In this document: positions 49,265 through 58,726 of the stretch, one piece after another | Layout of the letters: the number at the start of each line of letters is the position of its first letter | How positions within the stretch are numbered: the stretch's first letter is position 1 | Origin: an uncultured Flavobacteriaceae bacterium | Lineage (GTDB): Bacteria; Bacteroidota; Bacteroidia; Flavobacteriales; Flavobacteriaceae | Assembly (NCBI GenBank): GCA_913065125.1 | Contig: CAJYAG010000001.1 | Location: 558,001-622,000 of the forward strand | Direction of reading: 5' to 3' | DNA length: 64,000 nt | The notes under the pieces: generated by a model | Database searches by the model: none | Told to the model about the DNA's origin: nothing | Seen by the model: only the letters and a program-made list of their open reading frames with translations | Made by a program: the position numbers and the translations under genes

Positions 49265-50206
49265 TTATTTCTGAATTAAATATTCTATTTTATTTGGATT
49301 AATTTTTACCGAGGTAACAAAATTTGGTTTTATAACAACTCTTGGAATTAAATAATTTAAGTGGTTGTTTAACGAATTGTTATAATCGCACACAATTTTA
49401 AACGAAGTTGCATTTACTTTACTAAAATTTGCCAAACCAACTTGGTAAAAAATCTGTACACTTTTAGGAAATGTGGTTACCGAAACGCTGTCTGGTAAAT
49501 TAATTATTTCAAATGGTAGTTCTAGATTTCCTTCTGTAAACCGATCTACTTCTGCAAAAACAGTTGCTTCTTTTACACCAAACTTTATCACTTCAGAAAC
49601 TTCTTTAATCTTTAAAGTTCGTTCAACTGAAGTGGAAATATTTTTTAAAATTAACTTTTGAAGTGATAGGTTTCTTAAGGTATCTATTTGCGATTTTGGT
49701 CCAGAAACTAAAATAGAATCTGGTGTAATATTTATTGATTTTGTTAAATGATATCCGGATTTATAAGAAAAATCGAAATTCCCTTTTAGCGGAATTTTCT
49801 TAGAAGTTAACTGGCCCAAGTCTAAATAAATGGTGTCTTGTGCAATTCCGTTGATCATAAAATCATTTGAAACTTGATTCTGAATATCAATCTTTTGATT
49901 TTCTATTAAAATATAATAGTCAGAATTTAATTTACGATGCAATTTCCTTACATCCAATTTAATTTTTTTCTTAAAAAGGCTAATACTTAAAAACCGAAAA
50001 CCGGTAGCTTTTCCTTGAACATCTATATTGTTTAATGGTGTGCTTTGTATTAATTTATCTTGCGGAATGTTAACATACTCAACAGGAAACGTAATCACTG
50101 CTTGATATTCTTTTGACAACTTTGTTAGCAACCAAAAAAACAAAGCAACAATTAATGCTACAAAAAAAGATTTGGGTATTTTATGTTGATTTTTTCCTTT
50201 TCGCAT
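49265..50206 (-). CDS. YbbR-like domain membrane protein
   Basis: This 313-residue protein has one N-terminal transmembrane helix (FFVALIVALFFWLL) and then several YbbR-type beta repeats exposed to the periplasm. YbbR/CdaR proteins regulate the diadenylate cyclase CdaA in Firmicutes. No cdaA gene is next to this one; in Flavobacteria it is commonly elsewhere. The coaE gene follows directly. A terminator separates it from yajC upstream. Confidence 0.85.
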   Translation of the reverse strand: MRKGKNQHKIPKSFFVALIVALFFWLLTKLSKEYQAVITFPVEYVNIPQDKLIQSTPLNNIDVQGKATGFRFLSISLFKKKIKLDVRKLHRKLNSDYYILIENQKIDIQNQVSNDFMINGIAQDTIYLDLGQLTSKKIPLKGNFDFSYKSGYHLTKSINITPDSILVSGPKSQIDTLRNLSLQKLILKNISTSVERTLKIKEVSEVIKFGVKEATVFAEVDRFTEGNLELPFEIINLPDSVSVTTFPKSVQIFYQVGLANFSKVNATSFKIVCDYNNSLNNHLNYLIPRVVIKPNFVTSVKINPNKIEYLIQK

Positions 50207-50271
50207 TAGTTCTAATTATTATTGCAAGCTACATAAAGCAATTTAAAAACACAACGTTGCAAAGATTTATT

Positions 50272-50305
50272 CAAAAAAAAAGAGAGCAAAATTGCTCTCT
50301 TTTTT
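50272..50305 (-). terminator. terminator after yajC
   Basis: The stem AGAGAGCAA/TTGCTCTCT with long flanking A and T runs lies between yajC (ends 50322) and the YbbR gene. Confidence 0.88.
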
Positions 50306-50321
50306 CAAACTCTTAAGAATC

Positions 50322-50630
50322 TTATTTTTTTACAGGAGCATTTAACTTATTAGTTAACTCCAAAGAAATAGCTGCACGTTCAAATTTTATTTTTCCTGCA
50401 CCTGTTTCGATAGTTAGGGTATTGTCACTTTCGTGAATTTCTACAATTTTACCATGAATTCCACTACTTGTAATAACTCTTGTTCCCTTTTTAATCTCTG
50501 CTTGAAACTTTTTTTCTTTCTTTTGTTTGGTCATTTGAGGTCTAATCATAAAAAAATAGATGACCACTATCATTGCTAAAAAAGGCAACATACTACCTAT
50601 TCCACTTGTACTAGCTTGTAAAATTATCAT
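50322..50630 (-). CDS. yajC: preprotein translocase subunit YajC
   Basis: This 102-residue protein has one transmembrane helix (LPFLAMIVVIYFFMIRPQM) followed by the YajC cytosolic domain with KKGTRVITSSGIHGKIVEI and TIETGAGKIKFERAAIS. It assists SecDF-YajC in protein export. It lies 14 bases after the DUF1573 gene and forms the end of the operon nusB-DUF1573-yajC. Confidence 0.93.
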   Translation of the reverse strand: MIILQASTSGIGSMLPFLAMIVVIYFFMIRPQMTKQKKEKKFQAEIKKGTRVITSSGIHGKIVEIHESDNTLTIETGAGKIKFERAAISLELTNKLNAPVKK

Positions 50631-50644
50631 TCGTTTATTATTTC

Positions 50645-51103
50645 TTATTTACGATTTACGATTCCTTTTATTTTTAAAATTTCTCTTCCAACGGCAGTAT
50701 TTGTAAACAATGTTACATCTTTTACTTGTCTTCCACCACCTTTACCAGCGGTATTAAATACTACTTCTATTTCAGTAGATTCTCCTGGAGCAATTGGCTT
50801 GTCTTTTGGCCATGTTGGCACTGTACAACCACACGTAGTTTTTGCATCTGTAATAATTAAAGGCGATTTACCTGTGTTTGTAATAACAAAAGTTGTTTGC
50901 ACAACATCTCCGTCTGTTACAGTCCCAAAATCATACTCTTTTTTATCTAAGCTTATAATTGGCGCACCTTTATTAATATCAATATCTCTTTTCTTTGCTT
51001 CTGCTAATTTAGATTGATCTACTTTTGCAGCGGCATTTCCTCCTGAACATGCTGTTAATAATCCTAATGAAACAGCTAAACTAAATACAATTATTTTTCT
51101 CAT
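50645..51103 (-). CDS. DUF1573 lipoprotein
   Basis: A 152-residue lipoprotein (signal SLGLLTACSGG, Cys19). The DUF1573 domain of immunoglobulin-like type has EYDFGTVTDGDVVQTTFVI, NTGKSPLIITDAKTTCGCTV and KPIAPGESTEIEVVFNTAGK, with the conserved CGC. Such proteins sit in the periplasm or outer membrane of Bacteroidetes; the function is unknown. It is encoded between nusB and yajC on the same strand with short gaps (30 and 14 bases). Confidence 0.9.
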   Translation of the reverse strand: MRKIIVFSLAVSLGLLTACSGGNAAAKVDQSKLAEAKKRDIDINKGAPIISLDKKEYDFGTVTDGDVVQTTFVITNTGKSPLIITDAKTTCGCTVPTWPKDKPIAPGESTEIEVVFNTAGKGGGRQVKDVTLFTNTAVGREILKIKGIVNRK

Positions 51104-51133
51104 GATTTAAAAATTTTATGTAAAAATACTAAA

Positions 51134-52072
51134 TTATAACAATCCTCTACCAATTTTATCAAGTCTTTTATTTTCAGAATACTCTCTTGAGAGTTTATCT
51201 AACACCCCGTTAATAAAATAACCGCTTTTATTGGTTGAATAATCTTTTGATATTTCAATATACTCATTAATAGTTACTCGAACCGGAATTGACGGGAATT
51301 TTAAAAACTCGCATATGGCCATTTTTATTAAAATCATGTCAATATCTGCAATTCTCTCTGCCTCCCAATTGGGTGTTTTACTACTTATGTCTTCTTCAAA
51401 CTTTGTGTGATTTAAGATTACTTTTCTAAATAAATCTAACACAAATTTTTCATCGTCTTCATCTTTATAAATACTTCCTAACACCAACGATTTGTTTTCT
51501 TTTGCTTTACCTAACGTTCTTAAAACCCAAGTATTTACAAAAGGAATGTCGTCTAACCAACTAATTGTTTGGTCTTCATAATATTCTGCCAACTTATCAT
51601 CTGGCGCAATTATTTCTGCAAAAAAGTCTTGAATAAAATTCTTATCAGCTTTAAAAGAATCTTCATTCGAGTTCATGTATTTGTTATACAAATCACTTGC
51701 TTGTAATTTCTGCCAAATAATAGTTACATATTCATCATCATTTTTCCAATTTTTTAAATTTTGATTAGAAATATGGTCAGAAATAGATGTACTATTAGCA
51801 ATTGTAGCAATTACTTTATTGTTGATAAATTTGGTGTTTGGCTGTAAATCTTCTTTAGTTGCAAGATGTTTCTTTTTAGAAAGTTCAATTTTTTGAGTAG
51901 CTAATTTCTGAACTTCAACCAGCATTTGCAATTGCAAAACATATAAGTCTAGCAATTTTTGAATGCTGTGTTTTAAGAATTTCTCTTCTTTTACTAAATC
52001 ATCAGCTTTTGAAGTTATCATTGCGTAAACCGATTGCATTACTTTGACTCTTATGTGTCTTCTATTAATCAT
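51134..52072 (-). CDS. nusB: transcription antitermination factor NusB (long form)
   Basis: A 312-residue protein, about twice the length of E. coli NusB. The N-terminus (NRRHIRVKVMQSVYAM) is NusB-like. About 150 residues of helical insert follow, and then the second NusB part NVWVLRTLGKAKENKSLVLG, IADIDMILIKMAICEFL and PVRVTINEYIEISKDYST. It binds boxA RNA with NusE in rRNA operons. The long form is usual in Bacteroidetes. The adjacent upstream gene, leucine dehydrogenase, has its own terminator between. Confidence 0.93.
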   Translation of the reverse strand: MINRRHIRVKVMQSVYAMITSKADDLVKEEKFLKHSIQKLLDLYVLQLQMLVEVQKLATQKIELSKKKHLATKEDLQPNTKFINNKVIATIANSTSISDHISNQNLKNWKNDDEYVTIIWQKLQASDLYNKYMNSNEDSFKADKNFIQDFFAEIIAPDDKLAEYYEDQTISWLDDIPFVNTWVLRTLGKAKENKSLVLGSIYKDEDDEKFVLDLFRKVILNHTKFEEDISSKTPNWEAERIADIDMILIKMAICEFLKFPSIPVRVTINEYIEISKDYSTNKSGYFINGVLDKLSREYSENKRLDKIGRGLL

Positions 52073-52090
52073 TCTAAAGAACTTAATTTT

Positions 52091-52123
52091 AAAAAAAAGA
52101 GCGGTAGATAATTCTAACGCTCT
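52091..52123 (-). terminator. terminator of the leucine dehydrogenase gene
   Basis: On the minus strand the stem AGAGCGTTAGA/TCTACCGCTCT (one internal mismatch) is followed by TTTTTT. Confidence 0.85.
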
Positions 52124-52151
52124 GCAAAAATATGATTTTTATTGATATGTA

Positions 52152-53252
52152 CTACTTGTTTTTTTCATTTTTACGAGCATCAATTCTGCTTTGAGCAATA
52201 TTAAATGCTGCTCTATGAGTTGTGATGTTTTCGTTTTCAGAAAGATTAAAAATATCTAAAGTTGTGTTGTAAATATTTTCTGTTTTTCTAATGATTTCAT
52301 CTTTACCGTAACCTTCTAACTCCGCATACACGTTTATAATTCCACCTGCATTAATTAAAAAATCTGGTGCATAAGCAATCCCTTTTTCTTTTAATAATCT
52401 TCCGTGTTTTACTTCATCTGCCAATTGATTATTTGCTGCTCCAGCAATCACTTTTGCCTTTAACTGACCAATTGTGTCATCATTGATAGTTGCTCCTAAA
52501 GCACACGGCGCATAAATATCAACATCTAAACCGTAAATGTCGTTTCCTAAAACTACACTTGCTCCGTATTTTTTACTTAATGCTTCTAAACGAGCTTCGT
52601 TAATATCGTTAACAATTACTTGTGCTCCTTCATCTGTAATATGTTTCACTAACGTTTCTCCAACATGACCAACTCCTTGAACTAAAATTTTCTTTCCATC
52701 TAAGTTTTCTGTTCCGAATTGATATTTAGCTGCAGCTTTCATTCCCATATAAACTCCGTATGCAGTAATCGGAGAAGGGTTTCCAGCACCACCTTTGCTT
52801 TCTGAAATTCCTGTAACGTGCGGAGTAACTTCTCTTATCACATCCATATCACTTGTTTCCATTCCAACATCTTCTGCTGTAATATATTTTCCGCTTAAAG
52901 AATCTACAAACTGACCAAAACGACGCATTAATTCATCGTTCTTCTGAGTTTTTGCATCACCAATAATTACCGCTTTTCCTCCACCAAGATTTAATCCAGT
53001 AATAGCAGATTTAAAAGTCATTCCACGAGACAAACGCAATACATCGTTTAACGCATCCCATTCACTATTATAATTCCACATTCTTGTTCCGCCTAAAGCC
53101 GGACCTAAAACCGTGTTATGAATACCAATAATTGCTTTTAATCCTGTATCTTCGTCGTTGCAAAAAACGATTTGCTCATGACCATCAAAAGAAAATTGAC
53201 CAAAAACTGGGTCATTTTTTAAATCTTTTGCATCTAAAATATTTGTTGTCAT
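52152..53252 (-). CDS. ldh: Glu/Leu/Phe/Val dehydrogenase (leucine dehydrogenase type)
   Basis: This 366-residue NAD-dependent amino acid dehydrogenase has the glycine-rich GLNLGGGKAVIIGD with the catalytic Lys, AEDVGMETSDMDVIREVTPH, and the Rossmann site VQGVGHVGETLVKHI. NAGGIINVYAELEGY marks the C-terminal domain. It oxidatively deaminates branched-chain amino acids. The length and the GGGK environment fit leucine dehydrogenase better than glutamate dehydrogenase. Confidence 0.92.
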   Translation of the reverse strand: MTTNILDAKDLKNDPVFGQFSFDGHEQIVFCNDEDTGLKAIIGIHNTVLGPALGGTRMWNYNSEWDALNDVLRLSRGMTFKSAITGLNLGGGKAVIIGDAKTQKNDELMRRFGQFVDSLSGKYITAEDVGMETSDMDVIREVTPHVTGISESKGGAGNPSPITAYGVYMGMKAAAKYQFGTENLDGKKILVQGVGHVGETLVKHITDEGAQVIVNDINEARLEALSKKYGASVVLGNDIYGLDVDIYAPCALGATINDDTIGQLKAKVIAGAANNQLADEVKHGRLLKEKGIAYAPDFLINAGGIINVYAELEGYGKDEIIRKTENIYNTTLDIFNLSENENITTHRAAFNIAQSRIDARKNEKNK

Positions 53253-53420
53253 TGTTCAGTGTTTAGTATTGAAATTTAATATTTCTTAATTTTTATGGCG
53301 CAAAAATAAGATTTTAGCAAATCAAATCAAAAGAAACACTATTTAATTATGATATTATTAAGAATAATACCATCGCTAAATAAAATTAAAAATTAAAAAA
53401 AACAGTAAGAACGTTTGTAA

Positions 53421-55175
53421 ATGAAAGCATTACAATACTTAAATAAATACTTTTTAAAATATAAATACCGGTTGTTAATTGGTATTATTATTACCATTTT
53501 ATCTAAAATTTTATCCTTAAGAATTCCGAGGTTTATTGGAGATTCTTTTAACATTGTTGACGAATATAGAAAAGGAACCGTGACAAACACAGACGATGTA
53601 AAACATCAACTTTTAATAAATATTTTATTAATTATTGCTGTTACATTGGTTGCCGGATTTTTTACTTTTTTAATGCGTCAAACCATTATTGTTACTTCTC
53701 GGTTGATTGAGTTTGATTTAAAAAACGAAATCTATCAACAATACCAACGCTTGTCTATCAACTTTTATAAAAAGAATAGAACTGGAGATTTAATGAACCG
53801 AATAAGCGAAGACGTTTCTAAAGTTAGAATGTACTTTGGACCCGCAATCATGTACAGCATGAACATGATTGTGTTGTTTGTTGTTGGGTTTTATCAAATG
53901 TATAGCATTGATGCCAAATTAACCATGTACACGCTCATTCCGTTTCCTGTTTTATCAATTTCTATTTTTGTGTTGAGTAAAATTATCAACGAAAAAAGTA
54001 CGATTGTGCAGCAATATTTATCAAAATTAACGACGTTTAACCAAGAGTTTTTCTCTGGTATTGATGTGGTGAAATCGTACGGAATTGAAAAATCGATCAT
54101 TCAAAATTTTGATGCATTAGCAAATGATAGTAAAGAAAAAAACATCGATTTATACAAAGTGCAAGCGGTCTTTTTTCCGTTGATGGTGCTGTTAATTGGA
54201 GCAAGTAATTTATTGGTTATTTATATTGGAGGAAAACAGTACATCGCTGGCGAAATTCCGATTGGAGTAATTGCAGAATTTATTTTGTACGTAAATATTT
54301 TAACATGGCCAGTTGCCATTGTTGGTTGGGTAACTTCTATGGTGCAACAAGCAGAAGCATCGCAACAAAGAATTAATGAATTTTTAGAAGAAGTACCGGA
54401 AATAAAAAATACTGCGAAAAACAATACAGAGGTCAATGGTTCTGTTGAATTTAAAAATGTAAGTTTGGTGTATGATGATACCGATATTACAGCTTTAAAA
54501 AATATTAATTTTTCTGTAGAAAAAGGTAAAACTGTTGCTATCTTAGGGAATACTGGCTCAGGAAAATCATCAATTATCAATTTAATTTCTAGATTGTATG
54601 ATGCTACCGAAGGAACTGTCTTAATTGACAATACCCCCATAAAAGAAGTGAACTTAACCGATTTAAGAAATCAAATTGGTTTTGTGCCACAAGATCCATT
54701 TTTATTTTCTGATACGATTGAAAACAACATCAAATTTGGTAAAGAAGACGCCACAAAAGAAGAAATTATTTTAGCGGCAAAAAATGCGGTAATTCACGAT
54801 AATATTATTGAGTTTAAAGACAAATACGAAACTATTTTAGGAGAACGTGGTGTAACACTTTCTGGAGGTCAAAAACAGCGTTTAAGCATTGCTAGAGCAG
54901 TAATTAAAAATCCGAAAATCTTAGTTTTTGACGATTGTTTGTCTGCTGTAGACACAGAAACAGAAGAAAAAATCCTTTCTAATTTAGAAAAGGTATCCAA
55001 AGAAAAAACAACTTTTATCATAAGTCACAGAGTTTCATCAGCTAAAAATGCCGATAAAATTATTGTGTTAGAAAACGGCGAAATAGTACAGCAAGGAACT
55101 CATAATCAATTAATAACGGCAAATGGGTATTACAAAGAATTGTACGAACAACAACTTTTAGAAAAAGAAAACTAA
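53421..55175 (+). CDS. ABC exporter, fused permease and ATPase (MsbA/MdlB type)
   Basis: This 584-residue half-transporter has six transmembrane helices (about 20-320) followed by an ATPase domain with Walker A AILGNTGSGKSSIINLI, Q-loop IGFVPQDPFLFSDTIENNI, signature VTLSGGQKQRLSIARA, Walker B ILVFDDCLSAVDTETEEK and H-loop ISHR. DD replaces the usual DE in Walker B, a variant seen in this subfamily. It probably exports a lipid or peptide; which one is unknown. The PUR gene follows 81 bases later. Confidence 0.92.
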   Translation: MKALQYLNKYFLKYKYRLLIGIIITILSKILSLRIPRFIGDSFNIVDEYRKGTVTNTDDVKHQLLINILLIIAVTLVAGFFTFLMRQTIIVTSRLIEFDLKNEIYQQYQRLSINFYKKNRTGDLMNRISEDVSKVRMYFGPAIMYSMNMIVLFVVGFYQMYSIDAKLTMYTLIPFPVLSISIFVLSKIINEKSTIVQQYLSKLTTFNQEFFSGIDVVKSYGIEKSIIQNFDALANDSKEKNIDLYKVQAVFFPLMVLLIGASNLLVIYIGGKQYIAGEIPIGVIAEFILYVNILTWPVAIVGWVTSMVQQAEASQQRINEFLEEVPEIKNTAKNNTEVNGSVEFKNVSLVYDDTDITALKNINFSVEKGKTVAILGNTGSGKSSIINLISRLYDATEGTVLIDNTPIKEVNLTDLRNQIGFVPQDPFLFSDTIENNIKFGKEDATKEEIILAAKNAVIHDNIIEFKDKYETILGERGVTLSGGQKQRLSIARAVIKNPKILVFDDCLSAVDTETEEKILSNLEKVSKEKTTFIISHRVSSAKNADKIIVLENGEIVQQGTHNQLITANGYYKELYEQQLLEKEN

Positions 55176-55205
55176 TCTTTAGTTAGAAAAAGTAAAATAT
55201 TTTTT

Positions 55206-55213
55206 TAGATTTG
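55206..55213 (+). promoter_or_regulatory. -7 box of the PUR-family gene
   Basis: TAGATTTG (TAnnTTTG) about 44 bases before the ATG. No clear -33 element is seen. Confidence 0.35.
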
Positions 55214-55256
55214 TTCAACAAACAACAAACAAAAATTAATTCTATTATAAATTATT

Positions 55257-55625
55257 ATGGCTGAGAGAGTAGAACAAGAAGAGATTTTTTCTCAAGTTTT
55301 AAGAGCAGGAAGAAGAACCTACTTTTTTGATGTAAGATCAACAAAAGCAGATGATTATTACTTGACAATTACAGAAAGTAAAAAATTTACACATGATGAT
55401 GGTTCTTTTCATTATCAAAAACATAAAATTTATTTGTACAAAGAAGATTTTGAAGAGTTTAACGACATGTTAAAAGCTGCAACTGATTATATTGTTACAG
55501 AAAAAGGACAAGAAGTAATTAGTGAAAGACATCAAAAAGATTATAAAAAAGAAGAAGTTACTACTGAAACTGAAACTATCAAATCAACAGAAAGTTTCAC
55601 AGATGTTTCTTTTGATGACATCTAA
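55257..55625 (+). CDS. PUR family (PUR-alpha-like) nucleic acid-binding protein, DUF3276
   Basis: This 122-residue protein has one PUR domain: FSQVLRAGRRTYFFDVRSTK, YLTITESKKFTHDDGSFHYQ and HKIYLYKEDFEEFNDMLKAA. The C-terminal tail of 30 residues is acidic and Thr/Glu-rich. Bacterial PUR proteins of Bacteroidetes and Borrelia bind single-stranded DNA or RNA. Targets here are unknown. It is a single gene with a terminator. Confidence 0.9.
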   Translation: MAERVEQEEIFSQVLRAGRRTYFFDVRSTKADDYYLTITESKKFTHDDGSFHYQKHKIYLYKEDFEEFNDMLKAATDYIVTEKGQEVISERHQKDYKKEEVTTETETIKSTESFTDVSFDDI

Positions 55626-55643
55626 AATTCAAATAATTCTCAC

Positions 55644-55677
55644 AAAAAACGTCCTCTAATTTAGAGGACGTTTTTAT
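55644..55677. terminator. bidirectional terminator
   Basis: The stem AACGTCCTCTAA/TTAGAGGACGTT with A and T runs lies between the PUR gene and menF, which converge. Confidence 0.9.
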
Positions 55678-56724
55678 TTATAAAGCTTTTAGCATAATGT
55701 TGCTTTTGGCTACGGTTTCTTCCCATTCTTTTTCCGGGTCACTTTCTTTGGTTATTCCTCCACCAACATAAATTTCTGCATATTCATTCTTAACTTCCAT
55801 ACATCTTAGGTTTACAAATAAATGTGAATCATTAGTTGCATTGCTATTTAATTCGCCTAAATAACCTGTATAATAAGAACGATTGTAGTTTTCGTTTTCT
55901 AAAATAAATTGTTTTGCTGCTTCTTTTGGCAAGCCACAAACAGCCGGAGTTGGATGCAATAAGTTTACTAAAGAGAACAATGCTTCTTGGGGTAACTTTC
56001 CTTTAATCTCTGTTCTTAAATGCAACAAAGAACCTGCTTTTACAGTCTCTGTTTGTAATTGATTTAAGTTGGTGGAAAAATTAGAAAGTTTATTTAAAAT
56101 ATAATCTGTTACAATTTGTTGTTCTTCAATTTCTTTAGGGTTCCACGTTACTTTTTTGCCTTTTTTAAACACTTGCGTTCCGGCCAAAGACATCGTTGTA
56201 AAGTAGTTGTTTTCTACCTTTAATAAGGTTTCTGGTGTTGCTCCAAACCATAAACCAACTTGCGGATGAAACCAAACATACACAAATGCATTTGCATATA
56301 AGTGCACCAATCTATTGTAAATTACCGCTACTTCTACTCCATTTAAGGCAATAATTTCTTTTCTAGAAATAACAACTTTTTTAAAATCCTTTTTGTTGAT
56401 GGCATCAATTGCTTTTTGAACAATTTCTATATGTGTTGCTTTTGAAGCATCGTTGTAAAACGATTTTTCTTTAAAATGAAGTTGTTGTTTTGAGAATGAA
56501 TCCTTTATAAAGTCTGACTCATCTAAAGGAAAGAAAACTGTTTTTTCTGACTTGTTAAAAGGCGCAAATACAAATCCAGTTTGCGTAAAATCAGTGGTAA
56601 TTGTATGTAAAGTAGCATCTTTTTGAAAAACTCCAAAAACGTTGGTTTCATTTGGTTTGTTATACGCAACAAATGGCAAATTATTTTTGTAAGCTTCTTT
56701 AATTTTATCTAAAAGTAACTGCAT
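55678..56724 (-). CDS. menF: isochorismate synthase
   Basis: This 348-residue chorismate-utilising enzyme converts chorismate to isochorismate for menaquinone. Motifs: KKVVISRKEIIAL, VWFHPQVGLWFGATPETLL, LLHPTPAVCGLPKEAAKQF, RSYYTGYLGELNSN and the Mg-binding EIYVGGGITKESDPEKEW. The short N-terminal domain fits the Bacteroidetes form. The thioesterase gene upstream is 3 bases away, so the two are one operon and probably act in the same pathway. Confidence 0.93.
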   Translation of the reverse strand: MQLLLDKIKEAYKNNLPFVAYNKPNETNVFGVFQKDATLHTITTDFTQTGFVFAPFNKSEKTVFFPLDESDFIKDSFSKQQLHFKEKSFYNDASKATHIEIVQKAIDAINKKDFKKVVISRKEIIALNGVEVAVIYNRLVHLYANAFVYVWFHPQVGLWFGATPETLLKVENNYFTTMSLAGTQVFKKGKKVTWNPKEIEEQQIVTDYILNKLSNFSTNLNQLQTETVKAGSLLHLRTEIKGKLPQEALFSLVNLLHPTPAVCGLPKEAAKQFILENENYNRSYYTGYLGELNSNATNDSHLFVNLRCMEVKNEYAEIYVGGGITKESDPEKEWEETVAKSNIMLKAL

Positions 56725-56727
56725 AGT

Positions 56728-57147
56728 TTATTGCTTCTCCAAAATAATATTTGTGAGTTTACAAAGAGAAACAAGCTCATTGTTTTCATTCACAATTCTT
56801 ATTTCCCACAAATGTGTGGTTCTTCCTTTGTGTATTATTTTTGCGGTTGCAGTAACAATTCCTTCTTTTACACTTTTTAAATGATTTGCACTTATTTCTA
56901 TTCCTTTAACAATGTACTTTTCGGTATCTATAAAATACGCCGAAGCCGCACTACCAACACTTTCTGCCAACGCTACTGTTGCTCCGCCATGCAATAATCC
57001 GTAAGGTTGATGCACGCTAGAATTTACGGGCATTTTTGCTACTAAAAAATCATCTCCAACATCTGTAAATTTAATGACCAACGTTTCCATTAATGTGTTT
57101 TCACACATTTTATTAAATCTTTTTAAAATTGCTTCTTTGTCTAACAT
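56728..57147 (-). CDS. PaaI-type hotdog thioesterase (possible DHNA-CoA thioesterase)
   Basis: This 139-residue hotdog-fold protein has the catalytic region HQPYGLLHGGATVALAESVG, with Gly and Glu of the hotdog active site, and GIEISANHLKSVKEGIVTAT. Encoded just upstream of menF, it may hydrolyse 1,4-dihydroxy-2-naphthoyl-CoA in menaquinone synthesis (MenI role); other acyl-CoA substrates are possible. The family signature is clear, the substrate is inferred. Confidence 0.88.
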   Translation of the reverse strand: MLDKEAILKRFNKMCENTLMETLVIKFTDVGDDFLVAKMPVNSSVHQPYGLLHGGATVALAESVGSAASAYFIDTEKYIVKGIEISANHLKSVKEGIVTATAKIIHKGRTTHLWEIRIVNENNELVSLCKLTNIILEKQ

Positions 57148-57186
57148 TCTGATGAATTTAATGGTAAAAATACATATAATTTATTG

Positions 57187-57194
57187 TATTTTTG
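57187..57194 (+). promoter_or_regulatory. -7 box of the pRiA4b ORF-3-like gene
   Basis: TATTTTTG (TAnnTTTG) 25 bases before the ATG. No clear -33 element is seen. Confidence 0.45.
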
Positions 57195-57219
57195 CGGTCA
57201 TTATCACAAGAAAATCTGA

Positions 57220-57702
57220 ATGTATAAAGTACGCATCATATTAGATACCAAAAAAGATGTAATTAGAACAATTACAGTAAATAATACTATTAACTTAGAA
57301 GAATTACATTCTTTAATTGCTAAATCATTTGGATTTAATGGTCAAGAAATGGCGTCTTTTTACAGAACAAATGACGAATGGAATCAAGGTGAAGAAATTC
57401 CATTGTTTAACATGTCAGAATTTGGCGACGAAATTTCTATGAGTACTTGCCTTTTAAATGAAACGTTGCCTAACGTACATGATAAGTTGATTTATGTGTA
57501 CGATTTCTTTAGCATGTGGACTTTCTATGTAGAAATTATAGCAATTTCTAAAAAAGAAGCTGAAGAACCTAAAATAATTATGTCTGTTGGAGAAATTCCA
57601 GATGAAGCTCCAGAAAAAGAATTTGTTGCAGAAAAAGAAGATGATGCGTTTTCTGATGACGAATTTGATTCTTTTGAAGATTACGATTTTGACAATTATT
57701 AA
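57220..57702 (+). CDS. plasmid pRiA4b ORF-3 family-like protein
   Basis: This 160-residue cytosolic protein has an N-terminal domain (MYKVRIILDTKKDVIRTITV, then LEELHSLIAKSFGFNGQEM and LIYVYDFFSMWTFYVEI) resembling the pRiA4b ORF-3 / TnpR passenger family. The C-terminal 45 residues are strongly acidic. Despite the family name, nothing here looks mobile. The function is unknown. It stands alone, 73 bases from the divergent thioesterase gene. Confidence 0.82.
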   Translation: MYKVRIILDTKKDVIRTITVNNTINLEELHSLIAKSFGFNGQEMASFYRTNDEWNQGEEIPLFNMSEFGDEISMSTCLLNETLPNVHDKLIYVYDFFSMWTFYVEIIAISKKEAEEPKIIMSVGEIPDEAPEKEFVAEKEDDAFSDDEFDSFEDYDFDNY

Positions 57703-57798
57703 ATCGTATTTTTTTTACCCATTTTAAAATTCTATAAATACTAGTAACATTTCCGTAACTTGTTCGTCGTATAATCATAATCGACTAAAACAATTTCA

Positions 57799-58698
57799 TT
57801 GGAAACTATCTTATCTCTTAAAAATTTAGACAAAAAATTTGGCCCTGTTCACGCTGTAAACAATCTTTCTTTTGATATTCAGAAAGGGAATGTATACGGA
57901 ATCTTAGGCCCAAATGGAAGTGGAAAATCTACCACTTTAGGAATCATATTAAATGTTGTAAACAGCACTTCGGGCGAATTTAGCTGGTTTAACGGCGGAT
58001 TGTCTACACACGAAGCATTGAAAAAAGTTGGAGCCATAATTGAGCGCCCAAACTTTTATCCGTATATGACCGCAACTCAAAATTTAAAATTGATTTGTAA
58101 AATTAAAGGCGTTTCCTACGATAGTATTGATGAAAAACTAAAAACTGTTAACCTATACGAACGTAGAGATAGCAAATTTAGAACATTCTCTTTAGGAATG
58201 AAACAACGTTTGGCAATAGCTTCTGCCTTGTTAAATGATCCTGAAATTTTAATTTTAGACGAACCTACAAATGGTTTAGATCCGCAAGGAATTCATGAAA
58301 TTAGACAAATCATTAAAAATATTGCTAAAAACGGAACCACCATTTTATTGGCTTCTCACTTATTAGATGAAGTTGAAAAAGTGTGTAGTCATGTTGTAGT
58401 AATTAGAAAAGGAATCAAATTGTATTCTGGTAGAGTTGATGAAATGACAGCTTCAAAAGGATTGTTTGAACTAAAAGTTGATGGTCATGAAGAACAACTC
58501 ATGGAGTTGTTAGAAAATCATGCTTCAATACATACTGTAAAAAAAGAAGAAGAAACAATCATTGCAACGTTAAAAGACGAAATGACTGCTTCAGAAATGA
58601 ACGCTTATTTATTTAGCAAAGGAATTACCTTATCGCACTTGCTTAAACGCAAACCAAGTTTAGAGCAACAATTCCTAGATTTAACAAACAACAATTAA
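57799..58698 (+). CDS. ABC transporter ATPase
   Basis: The start is a TTG (57799). The 299-residue ATPase has Walker A GILGPNGSGKSTTLGI, signature FSLGMKQRLAIASALL, Walker B ILILDEPTNGLDPQG and H-loop ASHLLDEVEKV, all of the DrrA/CcmA subtype. The last 80 residues form a beta-rich domain common in ABC-2 ATPases. A permease gene follows after 78 bases; a repeat half-site lies in that gap. The exported substrate is unknown. Confidence 0.92.
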   Translation: METILSLKNLDKKFGPVHAVNNLSFDIQKGNVYGILGPNGSGKSTTLGIILNVVNSTSGEFSWFNGGLSTHEALKKVGAIIERPNFYPYMTATQNLKLICKIKGVSYDSIDEKLKTVNLYERRDSKFRTFSLGMKQRLAIASALLNDPEILILDEPTNGLDPQGIHEIRQIIKNIAKNGTTILLASHLLDEVEKVCSHVVVIRKGIKLYSGRVDEMTASKGLFELKVDGHEEQLMELLENHASIHTVKKEEETIIATLKDEMTASEMNAYLFSKGITLSHLLKRKPSLEQQFLDLTNNN

Positions 58699-58726
58699 CT
58701 AACTGAATATTAGTTCGAAATGTCAT

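Noticed and set aside
57220..57702. Mobile element gene, because of the plasmid/TnpR family name
   Set aside because: No transposase, terminal repeats or target duplications are around it. The name reflects where the family was first seen.
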